Of a DNA stretch of 64,000 nt, positions 22,578 to 33,642 are shown in pieces. Position 1 is the first letter of the stretch; each line of letters opens with the position of its first letter. Made by a program: the position numbers and the translations under genes. Location: assembly GCA_017893485.1 (NCBI GenBank), contig CM030366.1:179701981-179765980 (forward strand). The letters are read 5' to 3'. The DNA comes from Hemerocallis citrina. Lineage: Eukaryota; Streptophyta; Magnoliopsida; Asparagales; Asphodelaceae. The notes under the pieces are model-generated. The model saw only the letters and a program-made list of their open reading frames with translations, had not been told where the DNA came from and searched no databases.

Positions 22578-22836
22578 CTTTAGTTGTCTTGTATTTTCAT
22601 TTTCTTCTTTCTTGTATTGCCTTATAGCGGATTGGCCACAGCCTTTTTTTGTATGAATGAAATTTTCTTATTTTGACTAAGTGTTGGGGATATATTGAAT
22701 TCTTTGATCATCAAATTCTTGAGTCTCGCACTATACTTGCCTAGGCTTAGTCTTGAAGTTTTGGCCATGTGTTCGCAACAACTAGCTTTGAAACTTTGGC
22801 TAAGTGTTCACCTCGGTTTTAGGTTGAAATTTTCAG

Positions 22837-23733
22837 ATCGCCGAAGTGCCTTATGTGACCGAGGCGACTCGTCCTGAGGCCGGGCTAGGGGCGATGAAGT
22901 TGTGCCTCGCTAGGAGCTGAGAGCGGCTATACGAAGTTGAGTGGGATCTTCGCAGAGCCGAGCGTGAGCAGAATCATCTGCGGCTAGTCTTAGGCCGTCG
23001 AGACCTTGAGATTCGGCAGTTAGAAGAGAAGCTTAGGGAGACGACCCCCGAAGGTGATGATTATGGTTCTTCGACAGTCGTTAACCAGGGCCAGAGGCTT
23101 AGGCGACTCCGTCATTCTCTGACTAAGATGACGACGGAGAGAGATGAACTGGCAGCTGAAAGAGATAAACTGACGGCAGCAAGGAACAAACTTACGGTGG
23201 AAAGAGACGAGTTGACAGCAGCGATGGACAAGCTAATGACGGAGAGAGATGAGCTAAAGAGGGTGACTGTAAACAAGAGTATTGAGGTTACTCATCTTCG
23301 TCGGATTGTTACAGACAACTCTGGTGGTGCGGGCTTGGCACGACTGCCTTGTTTAAAGATAACTGTGAAGGAAGATTCACTGGAGGAATGAATAGTCGAG
23401 CTTGAGGAGGAGGTCGCTCGTCTTAAGCCCCAACCCGAGCACGTCAACGTTAGGAGCACCTCTTGCACGCGGGAAGACAACGATAGAGGAATTTCTTTTT
23501 ACGAGCTCACGACTCGCTCGCTCGTTGTTCATCGGAGCCCTGGTGATGCACAAAGTGGGGTGGCTGCTTTGTTGAGCGGAGCATTCGTTGGGGCTACCGT
23601 TAGAAGCAGTGCAGAAGATGCGTCCCAGCTAGCTGGCCTAGAGACAAGCGCCGAGGTGAGACATCGGCAGCACAGCGCTCGTCGTCCTCGGGTGTTTCTA
23701 AACCGAAGTATCCCCACCCCGAGGAGGCGTTGA
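22837..23733 (+). pseudogene. Tat-1 antisense gene, candidate exon 4 (coiled coil), broken
   Basis: A 3' splice site (GAAATTTTCAG) ends at 22836. The frame after it reads IAEVPYVTEATRPE, then a coiled coil with an internal repeat of MTTERDELAAERDKL type (about 23128-23260). Next come VTVNKSIEVTHLRR, VELEEEVARLKPQPE and RSTSCTRED, ending SIPTPRRR. Two in-frame stops break it (about 22918 and 23389). The same domain order follows a 3' splice site in Tat-2 at 51141. It could be a separate gene or a further exon of the same transcript. Confidence 0.6.
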
Positions 23734-23859
23734 AGTAGCTCTTTTTACTTTTTTTTTTCTTCGAGTTTTGTAATTCATTGTAAAGACGAGTAGTTGGCTT
23801 TGTAACTTGATTTGTACTCAAACTTTAATGCAATAATACTTGTTTTGTGAACTTGCGCG

Positions 23860-25112
23860 TTTCGTTGGCACTTGTTGTTTGTTTGTCAAATACTTGGAGT
23901 GGAGTCGAACCATGTGTTGGGTTCCAAGCTTTTCATTTTGAGAGCGTCTACGGTTGTTGGAGCAATTCCGAATGGCGAATCACTTCTAACTTGCTTAAAA
24001 GCAAGCCATTCGAAGCGCGATCGAGCCAAGTGTTGGACTTTGAACTCATCGTTTAAGAAAATTTCAACGGTTGTGGGAGCAGTTCCGAATGGCGAACCAC
24101 TTCTAACTTGCTTAAGAGCAAGTTATTCGAAGCGGAATCGAGCCAAGTGTTGGACTCCGAACTCGTCGTTTAAGAAAAGTTTAACGGTTGTGGGAGCAGT
24201 TCCGAATGGTGAACCACTTCTAACTTGCTTGAGAGCAAGTTATTTGAAGCGGAATCGAGCCAGGTGTTAGACTCCGAACTCGTCATTTAAGAAAAGTTCA
24301 ATGGTTGTGGGAGCAGTTCCGAATGGCGAACCACTTCTAACTTGCTTGAGAGCAAGTTATTCGAAGTGGAATCGAGCCAAGTGTTGGACTCCGAACTCGT
24401 CGTTTAAGAAAAGTTCAACGGTTTTGGGAGCAGTTCCGAATGGCAAACCACTTCTAACTTGCTTAAGAGCAAGTTATTCGAAGCAGAATCGAGCCAAGTG
24501 TTGGATTCCGAACTCATCGTTTAAGAAAAGTTCAACGGTTGTGGGAGCAGTTCTGAATGGCGAACCACTTCTAACTTGCTTGAGAGCAAGTTATTCGAAG
24601 CAGAATCGAGCCAAGTTTTGGACTCCGAACTCATCGTTTAAGAAAAGTTCAACGGTTGTGGGAGCAGTTCTGAATGGCGAACCACTTCTAACTTGCTTGA
24701 GAGCAAGTTATTCGAAGCAGAATCGAGCCAAGTTTTAGACTCCGAACTCGTCGTTTAAGAAAAGTTCAACGGTTGTGGGAGCAGTTCCGAATGGCGAACC
24801 ACTTGTAACTTGCTTAAGATCAAGTTATTCGAAGTGGAATCGAGCCAAGTGTTGGACTCCGAACTCGTCGTTTAAGAAAATTTCAACGGTTGTGGGAGTA
24901 GTTCCGAATGGCGAACCACTTCTAACTTGTTTGAGAGCAAGTTTTTCGAAGTGGAATCGAGCCAAATTTTGGACTCCGAACTCGTCGTTTAAGAGAGATT
25001 CAATGGTTGTGGGAGCAGTTCCGAATGGGGAACCACTTCTAACTTGCTTAAGAGCAAGCTATTCGAAGCGAAGTCGAGCCAAGTTTTGGACTCCGAACTC
25101 GTTGTTTTGGAA
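23860..25112. repeat. 117-bp tandem repeat array, about ten units (Tat-1)
   Basis: Unit starts (TTGTGGGAGCAGTTCC or variants) lie at 23954, 24071, 24188, 24305, 24422, 24539, 24656, 24773, 24890 and 25007: a strict step of 117 bp. A decayed half unit precedes the first. Each unit carries CGAATGGCGAACCACTTCTAA, a short inverted pair TTGCTTGAGAGCAA, and CAAGTGTTGGACTCCGAACTC. Because 117 is 39 codons, one frame stays open over long runs and yields a repeated 39-residue peptide; I see no sign that this is a protein. The array lies just beyond the 3' end of pol. Confidence 0.92.
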
Positions 25113-25293
25113 CGATACAATTGGGGTATTCAACAGAGAGAAACCGATCATAAGAGAATTATTGTTCAAAAGAAACTTTTTATTAATAATTGCTAATTGG
25201 CCGCTTCTAAGTTGCTGGCCGTTATTACAATGGAAGAAGAAAAAAAAGAAACAAATAGAGTAGCCTAACAATTGATGGTACTTGGAGAGGTGT

Positions 25294-28200
25294 TCAAACA
25301 CCCTCTTGGTACTTCAGTAGATGATCGGCATTCCATGTTCTTGGTATCTTCCTGCTTTTGAGGTCTTCAAAATGGTATGCTCCGGGTCGAACTACCCTGG
25401 AGACCTTGTATGGTCCTTCCCAATTTGGGGCTAGTTTGCTCTTTTGGCTGGGGAACGAGATGGCTAGCTTCCTGAGGACTAAGTCCCCCTACTTAAGATC
25501 TGTGGGACGAACCCTTCTGTTGTAGGATTGCTCGATTCTTCTTTGATATTTCTCTTGGCGAATCGAGGTACTTTCGCGGAGTTCATCGATAAGGTCCAGA
25601 TTGGCTCGGAGCTCTCTGGCGTTCTGCTCTTCATTATATGCAATTAGACGAGGGGATGGAAAACCAACTTCTAAAGGGATTACGGCCTCGGAACCGTAGG
25701 TGAGGTTGAAGGGCGACTCTCCTGTGGGGGTTCTCTTTGTAGTGCAGTAGTTCCACAGTACGTTAGGAAGCTGCTCTGCCTACAATCCTTTAGCCGACTT
25801 GCTTAGTCTCTTCTTGATGCCCGAGAGGATTTTCCTGTTGGCGTTCTCTACTTGGCCATTGGATTGAGGGTGGGAGACGGAGGTGGACCGCTGCTGAATG
25901 CCGAGGTCTTCACAAAAGGAGCGGAATGTTACCCCCGTAAATTGTGTTCCGTTATCTGTCACCATGACTCGAGGTATTCCAAACCTGCAGATCACATTCT
26001 TCCAAAAGAACTGTTGCACCCTGTTCTCAGTAATAGTTGCTAGTGGTTCGGCCTTAATCCACTTGGAGAAATAGTCGATCGTCACGACTAGGAACTTAAG
26101 CTGGCCTGGAGCTGGTGGGAACGGACCTAGCAGGTCCATTCCCCACATTGCGAAGGGAGTTAGACTTGAGAGGGAAGAGAGTTGAGCTTGCGGTAGGTGA
26201 CGGATAGTGGAGAACTGTTGACAGGGGTCACATTGTCAGACATGTTGCTCGGCGTCCCGAAGTAGGGTAGGCCAGAAGTACCCGTAGTTCAAGAATTTTC
26301 TGGCAAGGGACCTTGATCCCGAATGGGCTCCGCCTATCCCTTGGTGGAGTTCTTTCAGAGCATACAAGGCTTCTTATGGAGAGAGACATCTCAAGTAGGG
26401 TCGGCCATCTACTTGGGTATAGGAGCGTTTGTACAAGACTCCCTCAATGAGGGTGTACCGCTCCGCTTTCGTTCGGATTCGGCGAGCTTTAGGATCTTGG
26501 GGAAGGCTCCCGTATCTGAGGAACTCAACTAAAGGCCTCATCCAGTTATCTTCGAGTTGGATAGGTAGCGACTCCATTGAGTCGGGGGCTTCTTCTTCGA
26601 TGCTGGGCCTTAGTAGAACTTCGATCAAGACGGTCTGTTCGAGGCCTTGAAGGGAGGAGGAGGCTAGTTTCGAGAAGGCATCTGCTTGGGCGTTCTCCTC
26701 TCGAAGGATTTGCTGGAGTTGTGCTTCCTCGAACAAAGCCATAAGACTTTTGACGTTGGCTAGGTACTTGGCCATACGGTCGTCTCGTGCCTCGTATTCT
26801 CCCAAGACCTGATTCACCATGAGCTGAGAGTCACTGAAAATTCGAACATGCCTCGCCCCTGCCTTGCGAGCCATGCCCAGGCCCGCTATTAGGGCTTCGT
26901 ACTCGGCCTCATTGTTGGAAGCCTTGAAATTTATGCGGAGAGAGTATTGGAGAATGAAGTTATCTGGGCCTGCCAGGATAACTTCGGCTCTGCTCCCTTC
27001 TGCGCAAGAAGACCCATCCACATACACCGTCTAGATGGGTGGCCCATTTTTCGCTTGACTGAACTCAGGGATCGTGCTTTCTACTATGAACTCGGCTAGT
27101 ACTTGAGCTTTGATAACGGTCCGAGGCTGATAGGATATGTCATGTTGACTCAGCTCAATTGACCACTTCATTAATCGTCCGGAGGTCTCGGGCTTATACA
27201 GGACCTGTTTGAGCGGCTGGTCGGTAAGGACGACCACCGAATGGGATTGGAAATAGGGACGAAGCTTCTGGGCTGCCATAACCAAGGCGTAGGCTATCTT
27301 TTCCAATCTCGGATAACGGAGCTCGGCATCTCTCAGGACCTTCCTCACGTAGTAGATAGGCTTTTGTGCCTTGTCTTCTTTCCTCACTAGGACAGCACTG
27401 AGGGTTTGTTCGGAGGCGGCGAGGTAGAGGTAAAGGGTTTCCCTGGATGTTGGCTTACTGAGGAGTGGAGGGTTAACATAGTAGGCTTTGAGTTGGTCGA
27501 ATGACTCTTGCTGCGGCTGGCCCCACTCGAAGCCCTTAGCCCCCCTGAGGGCTTTGATGAAGGGGAGACACTTTTCCCCGGACTTGGAAAGGAAACGCCC
27601 TATAGCTGCGAGGCGCCCGATGAGCTTTTGCACTTCTTTCACATTTGAAGGAGGAGCCATATTGAGTATGGCCTTTATCTTCTCAGGGTTGCCTTCAATC
27701 CCCCTTTGGCTAACCATGAAACCTAAGAATTTATCCGATGAGACCCCGAATGCACATTTATTCGGGTTTAGTCTCATGTTATGTCTTCTTAGCACGTCAA
27801 AAACTTCTTGGAGGTCGGCGACATGGTCAGACCCATTGATGCTTTTCACCAACATATCGTCCTGTAAATCTCCATATTTCGCCCGATCTGATTTTTGAAG
27901 ACCTTATTGAAGAGACATTGGTAGGTGGCACCAGCATTTTTAAGCCCGAAGGGCATCACTCTATAGCAGTAGAGGCCTTGATCCGTGACGAAGGACGTCT
28001 TCGAGATATCTGGGGGGAACATTAGAATTTGGTTGTATCCGGAGAATGCGTCCATGAAGCTCAGCAGCTCATGACCCGAAGTGGTGTCGATTAAGGTGTC
28101 GATGCTAGGGAGTGGGAAGGGATCCTTGGGGCATGCCTTGTTTAAATCTGTGAAGTCGGTACAGATCCTCTAACTACCATTGGCCTTTTTGACCATCACA

Positions 28201-29310
28201 ATATTGGAGAGCCATTCTGGATAGTTGACCTCTAGTATGAACCGGGCTTTGAGGAGCTTTTCCACATCCTCCTTTATAGCCTGTTGGCACTCAGGGGCGA
28301 ACTTGCGCCTCTTCTGCTGGACCGGTCTGGCCCCCGAAGTGACACTCAGATGGTGGACGAGGAGCTCTTCGGAAATCCCCGGCATATCGGCTGCTGTCCA
28401 TGCGAAGAGGTCACGGTTTCTCTTTATGCATTGGACTATGTCGGAGCAGAGGGTAGAAGGGAGGGTTTTGCTGATGAAGAATTTGCAGATCGGATCTTCC
28501 TCCGAGAAGAGCACTTCCTCGAGCTCGTCTACCGGTTCTGGCATTGGCTGGGTGTTTCCTTGGGGAATTTCAAGGGCCTCGAGGGAGAGGACGGGTCCTC
28601 CAGTCGAGGTCATATATAGCATTTACGGGCTGTCTCCTGACTTCCCCTCACTTCTCTTATGCCTGCCTTGGTGGGAAACTTCATCTTTAGGTGGTAAGCT
28701 GATGGGACGACTTCCAAAGCAGCTAGGCCCGGTCGACCTAGGAGCACATTATAGGCGGTTGGGACGTCTACAACCATGAAGTCCATTGGTTCCGTTCGGG
28801 TAGTAGGAGCTTTGCCAGCGGTTACGTCGAGGGTTATAACACCCTCGATCGTCACTAACACTCCCGTGAACCCATGGAGTGTGTAACCGGTGGGCTTGAG
28901 CCTGTCCCTTGATAATTGGAGTCCTCAGAAGGCCTCTAGAAAGTGGATGTTGACAGAACTGCCATTATCCACTAGAATCCTTTCTACCTTGAAGTTAGCC
29001 ATGTGGAGGTTGATCACCAGTGCATCACAGTGGGGGGTTCGGACACCCTCTAGATCATCATTTGAGAAAGTAACTAGGACTCCAAGACCTTTGGGAGGGG
29101 GGAGGCTTTGCATCGAATTGACTTCCCTGACGAAGGCCTTTCGAGAGGAGTCAGAGGTTCCTCCCATTGGACCTCCATGGATGAGGTGCAAGATGCGCTC
29201 TTCCTCAAATTCGAGGGTCTCCTCATGCCTCTCGAGCTGCTTGTTATCCCCCTGGAGGGTGGAGTAGGATCGGCCCGGTCCTTCCTTACAAACTTGCCGA
29301 GCTGCCTTAT
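25294..29310 (-). pseudogene. Tat-1 pol: protease, RT, RNase H, aRNase H, integrase; broken
   Basis: Read on the minus strand in order: protease with VDNGSSVNIHFL (about 28970), then the linker MDFMVVDVPTAYNVLLGRPG. RT has FILEVNYPEWLSNIVMVKKAN (28250-28180) and MDAFSGYNQI (28055). The catalytic YVDD box is lost at a frameshift near 27850 (EIY, then a new frame). Next are the first RNase H (LYLYLAASEQTLSAVLVRKE, about 27430), the second archaeal-type RNase H (MYVDGSSCAEG, 27027; NNEAEYEALIAGLGMARKAG) and the integrase core (MDLLGPFPPAPGQLKFL, 26140; VTDNGTQF; SHPQSNGQVENANRKI). The C-terminus ends HLLKYQEGV at 25294. At least six frame breaks. Compared with Tat-2 it is clearly older. Confidence 0.85.
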
Positions 29311-31068
29311 CTAAATGAGGGCTTCAATCTTATTTTTCAGAGCCTGACAGTCATTGGTGTCGTGGCCGTCGTCTCGATGGTAGCGGCACCACTTCTCCTT
29401 ATCCCTCTTCTTCCCAGGAGTGTTCATCTTTGGGGGAGGAGGTAGAATTCCTTCTTTCTCAACTTCCATTAGAATGGCCGAGACATTGGCGTTGAGAGGG
29501 GTGAATTTCTCAAATCTGGGAGGTAAACGACGCTGACACCCATTTTTCTTTTGGAGCTTTTTTGCTCCCTCATCTTCAACGGCCTTCCTCTTACTTCCAG
29601 AAGAGGATTCCTCGAATATAGGGTGGTGCGCAACTTCCTCTGCCCGGATGTATTTCTCGCTTCTGAGAAGAAAATCGGGGAAATCTTGCGGGGGCTTCTT
29701 GGCTAGGGACGACCGGAGGTCGGAGTTGAGGACATTGATCGAAAGGCGGCCGCTGCGACCGGTTGATCGAGGGAGGCGATGGACCTGGCCTCCGCAGTAA
29801 ACCATTTGACATAGTCCCTCAATTTCTCGCCCTTCTTCTGACTAAGAAAGAGTAGTGAAATACTCATCTTTTTGGACCGGCGGCTGCTCATGAAGTGGGT
29901 TATGAATAGGGTCTCGAACTGGTCGAAAGAGAAGATGGAGGACGGGGCAAGGCGGGAGTACCATTCCCGAGCCGGGCCTTTGAGAGTGGTCGGGAAGGTC
30001 TTGCATAGGAGAGCATGGGAGGCCTCGTGGATCATCATGAGAGTTTTGAAACTCTCGATGTAATCCATGGGGTCTGATTCTCCTGTGTATGTCTCGAACT
30101 GTGGAGGCTTGAAATTTGCCAGAACGGGGGCCTCCATGTTGGTACGAGAGAATGGAGGTCTGCTTGGACGGAGGGTCCTCCCTCTTAGTTCCTCGTCCCT
30201 ATTGAGTTGCCCGAGGCGTCTCTCCATCTTGTGGAGATGACAGTAGATAGCATCCTCCCTTCGATGGTATCCTGGTGAGCCTCTGGACTCATCTTCCTAC
30301 AAAGGGGGACGTGGGCTACGACGACGGTAGCTCAGAGACTGGTGAGGACTAGGGATGTGAGGGCGGTGGCTTGGAGCTTAAGGAGGACTTTGGGATCGAT
30401 GGCGAGGGCTTCGAACTGCCTCGGGAGTGGGGACCCTCAGGATTTTATTGTTGTTGTTTGGCGGGACATTTAGGGCCCGCAAGATTGTTGCCTGAAACTC
30501 TTGGAATTCTGCTCGGGTGATGGGTCCGTTCTGTTCCTCTGGGCCGGTCTACTAGCGGGAGAACAGTTCCCCCTTCGATGGTACTCCGGGGACTCCCTCC
30601 GCCTTCTAGGAGGAGGGGACCTCCTGCGGTCGCGGCGGCGAGAAGATCGCGCATTTGGACGTTCTAAGCGGGAGACTCCCCTCGGGCCCGCCTCTCATCC
30701 AAATGGCGGCGAAGGTCTTCCTCCTTCTGCCGGTTGATTATGATGTTGCGGAGATCTTCTGAAGGCCGAGGGTTATGGGATGCCATGGAGTAGGTGGAAG
30801 GGTTATGTACCGAGATATGATCGCGGTGAAGAGGTTGCTTCTGATGATGAGGACGAGAGGTCCCTATACCAGGGTTCTGGGGCCCGAGTTGAGCCCGCTG
30901 GGGTTGAGGATTTTGAAGAGGAGGCTGCCCCTGCTGTAGCGGTGGATCAGGTTGAGGAGGGAGCTGTCCCTGTTGCTGGATGGGTTGGAGGGGAGCCTCC
31001 GGTTGTGATTGGGGAACGAGAGTGGGTCCACGGTTGGACCCTCTAGATCTTAATTTCCTTGGTGGCAT
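29311..31068 (-). pseudogene. Tat-1 gag, broken
   Basis: Starts MPPRKLRSRGSNRGP at 31068, the same start as the Tat-2 gag. A P/Q-rich N-terminus is followed, after several stops, by the gag core (FETYTGESDPMDYIESFKTL; LKGPAREWYSRLAPSSIFSF; FITHFMSSRRSKK) between 30130 and 29860. Downstream is the single knuckle-like CRYHRDDGHDTNDC (about 29380-29340), a CCHC variant with an HxxC-type spacing seen in Tat gags. Interrupted at about 30663, 30300 and 29750. Confidence 0.8.
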
Positions 31069-31116
31069 GGCTGGAGGCGGTATTGACCGGTGGAAGAGGT
31101 TGGACTGCTATTCGTG

Positions 31117-31135
31117 TTCCCATAGACGGTGCCAA
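31117..31135 (-). other. Primer binding site of Tat-1
   Basis: Minus strand TTGGCACCGTCTATGGGAA. It differs at two positions from the usual Tat-type site seen intact in Tat-2, and lies two bases from the 5' LTR. Confidence 0.8.
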
Positions 31136-31137
31136 TC

Positions 31138-31752
31138 TGTTGCCGCTGAAATCGGTGTGGGGGCAAATAGATAGATTTGTGGATTCGAGGGAAGTTGAAT
31201 AGTCAAACCTGAACGACTTCACCGGAGTTTGACCAAGATCCTCTCGCTGTTAACCTGCAAAAAGTGCTAGACACCACGGCTGATCCCAGCGACGCATCCT
31301 CCGACGCTCTTGTCAGTAATCTGAATGATTAAGAAAAGAGCTTTAACTGGCAAAAGATTGATTACCTGGTAACAGTGGGGGGAGAGGGGTATTTATAGCT
31401 GCCTTAGGAATCAGTTTCAGGATGAGATCAAATCCCTAATTCCCGATGTAAATGGATAGAAGTGGTTAGGATTGCTGATTAAGGATAATCATAAATCTGA
31501 ATCCCCTTCTATCCAGTCGGACTGGGTTTCCTACGGGTTGGAACCTGTACCCAGTGAGACGAGACTGGGTTTCCTACGGGTTGGAACCCGTACCCAGTGA
31601 GACGGATTCGTTTATGGGTTATTGGGCCTTGAAGAAAGGCCCAGTTCCCATTTCAGACCCGTTTATAGGTGAAATTACCATTTTGCCCCTGAGCTTTAAG
31701 ATTCGTGCCTGATTTGAACGGTTCCGATTTAACCCTATTTTTAGCCATATTA
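31138..31752 (-). repeat. 5' LTR of Tat-1, with 43-bp internal duplication
   Basis: 615 bp against 571 in the partner LTR. The difference is explained by a tandem duplication of 43 bp (GACTGGGTTTCCTACGGG..., copies at 31520 and 31563). The outer end reads CATATTA, with TA in place of CA. TATA box for minus-strand transcription near 31389-31398. Confidence 0.9.
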
Positions 31753-32394
31753 CATACTGAAGAGATAAATATACAATTAGAGACGTACGATCTAACCACA
31801 AGACGAAGTGAGCTTCAAACGAATCAGACAGAGCCACACCCAAAAAATCCATCAGCCGCGCTCAGTCGACCACAGTCTCCAAAATGTCAACTTGAGAGGG
31901 GGGCAGTCGACCGCACAGTCGACTATCCACCTCTTAGCTGCTGCTGCTGCTGTTGACTGCTTTCCTCTTCTTCGATCCCTCGCTTCGAACTTTCTACTTG
32001 TATTATTATATTTTTTTCATACCGAATAAGTATGTAAGACATTAAATCAAACAGTTAGCAGTTAGCAGCTTGCAGGAGATGCAATCTATCCTCATTTTTT
32101 TTTAGGAGCAGGGGTATGGCTGTGCTGGCTGTATCACACGCACACAAATACCTATGATAACACATATTTTTCGGTGTATTCATGTCATACAATTGAGTTT
32201 TTCCAAATATACTAGAACAATAGCATTATAACATCTCATAAATCGTGATTCTTAAAAAACTTGAATTGTCATGTATATTCCCTTCCGATATATTAATTTT
32301 ACACAATGATTATATTCCTCTATATATGATTTAGGTAAATTGGATATTCCAATATTTGTTCAATTTGTATGCCTGATTTAAATTTGTAATTTGG

Positions 32395-33350
32395 AAACCA
32401 ACAATTTTTTTTCTAATTCAGATGTAAATGTGCATATTGGGATTCGAATTCTCTACCCTCACAAAATATGAGTGAATAATGCACTTACTTAAGATCAACC
32501 GTCCATCGTAAATCAAGTTTGATGAATGGTTAAAATTAATTACATTACTTATTATTAAAATCAAATATTCTTCAATCAAGCTAATTAGAATAATTTCCAT
32601 TTAAAAGAAATGTAACAACCTAAATGAGATATCCATTTACGAATGTTTTGGTTTTTTTATTTATTTATAAAAAGTACCCCTACAATAACTTATTTTTTCA
32701 CCTCTCATGAATTTTTGGGATGGTAGAATAATTCTTGATTATGCATGGAAACAAAAGCCGGTTACACATAAATTTTAGGACACATCCTGGTTTGTTTGTT
32801 ACATATAAGATTAAAGAAAAATGGGCCAAAATAATGAAGCATATATGAAAAATATTGTCACATTAGGAATGAGAAGTACTAAACTGGGTGAGAGGTTAAA
32901 TTTATCCCCAAAAAGCATATTTAAAGTCGGATATTGACATTGTACAATTCTTTAAGCATTTTGAAAGGGGTGCTTTTAATATTACTAAAAAATTAAGTTG
33001 TTGTAAGGGGTGCTTTTTATAAAGAAAACTTACCAAAAAATTCATGAGAGAATATCTTATTTAGGTTGTTAAATTTTTTTTAAATGGAAACTATTCTAAT
33101 TAGTTTAATGGGACCATATTTGATTTTAATAGTAAATAATGTAATTAATTTTGACTATTCATCAAAATTTGATTTACGATAGCCGGTTGATATTAAATAA
33201 GTGCACTATTCACTTATATTTTGTGAGTGTAGATTCGAATCCTGTATATTGAATCAGACATTGTCTGGTTGATATTAAGTAAGTGCACTATTCACTTATA
33301 TTTTGTGAGTGTAGATTCGAATCCTGTATATTGAATCAGACATTGTCTGT
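32395..33350. mobile_element. Inverted-repeat DNA element (MITE or foldback-like)
   Basis: The left arm, about 32420-32695, is matched in reverse complement by about 32980-33350. Landmarks in both arms are GGATTCGAAT, CACTTA with ACTTAATATCAACC, CGTAAATCAA with TTTGATGAAT, AAAATTAATTACATTA, CTAATTAGAATA with TTTCCATTTAAA, and AAAAAGCACCCC. The right arm carries an 83-bp tandem duplication (33184-33266 and 33267-33349). The interior is non-coding. Exact ends and target duplication could not be fixed, so it may also be two MITE copies in opposite orientation. Confidence 0.55.
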
Positions 33351-33637
33351 CATGTTTTCACTTGTAATTTGAATTCACAGAGCATGCATGTAACTTTAAT
33401 CGTGTTTAAATAATTGAACGAACACAAATAACTTAGAGGTGAGTGCTAGTTTATATTAAGAAAGAATTATTTTTCCAATAAGCATGTCCCTATCCTTACA
33501 AAAGTGATAGCAAATGAGCTAGCTGACTAAAGTTTTTATTATATAAATCACCATCATTTTGGGGTATGAAGTAGCCTTAATCTCTACCCATGGAACATGG
33601 ATTTTGTCCAATGAGATTTAGTTTGTTTGACCACTCT
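33351..33637. other. Non-coding stretch
   Basis: No gene seen. It contains a recurring segment (ATGGAACATGGATTTTGTCCAATGAG at about 33590) that also appears near 16970 and 37290. Confidence 0.45.
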
Positions 33638-33642
33638 ACATA

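Larger units (their letters stand above)
17547..31757 (-). mobile_element. Tat-1: Ty3/gypsy Tat-lineage retrotransposon with antisense gene, degenerate
   Basis: This is a complete insertion on the minus strand. LTRs are at 31138-31752 (5') and 17552-18122 (3'), with the target duplication CATAC at 17547-17551 and 31753-31757. The primer site at 31117-31135 reads TTGGCACCGTCTATGGGAA on the minus strand, and a G-rich polypurine tract (GGAGTGGGGGGCTCG) lies at 18123-18137. Gag-pol runs from 31068 to 25294 and is heavily broken. Between pol and the 3' LTR lie a 117-bp tandem repeat, a gene on the plus strand, and a 230-250-bp tandem repeat. This layout, with an antisense extra ORF, is known for Tat-lineage elements. 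Confidence 0.92.
17149..32058 (-). mobile_element. Solo LTR of a copia family, split by Tat-1
   Basis: The minus-strand LTR consists of 31757-32053 (its 5' part) and 17154-17551 (its 3' part), together about 690 bp. It starts TGTTTGATTTAATGTC on the minus strand and ends ...TTTCAACA. It resembles the LTRs of copia B at 33643-34352 and 35892-36589 in length and in order of features: palindromes, ATAGGGTTATCTC-like stretch, then GGACAATTCTTGTGTG-like stretch. A 5-bp duplication GTTAG at 17149-17153 and 32054-32058 flanks the LTR directly with no internal region, so it is a solo LTR formed by LTR-LTR recombination before Tat-1 inserted. Exact GTCGAC hexamers lie at 31865, 31906 and 31918. Confidence 0.8.

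Noticed and set aside
18560..25112. CRISPR array
   Set aside because: Units are contiguous with no unique spacers, and this is plant DNA.
23872..25263. Three long ORFs across the 117-bp array as a repeat protein
   Set aside because: The array period is a multiple of three, which keeps frames open by itself; no domain, start context or homologue.
28728..28740. GTCGAC hexamer in Tat-1 pol
   Set aside because: It encodes the conserved GRPG motif of the protease linker, is single, and does not belong to the copia palindrome clusters.
28225..28779. Plus-strand ORF over Tat-1 protease/RT
   Set aside because: Mirror of conserved minus-strand pol coding.
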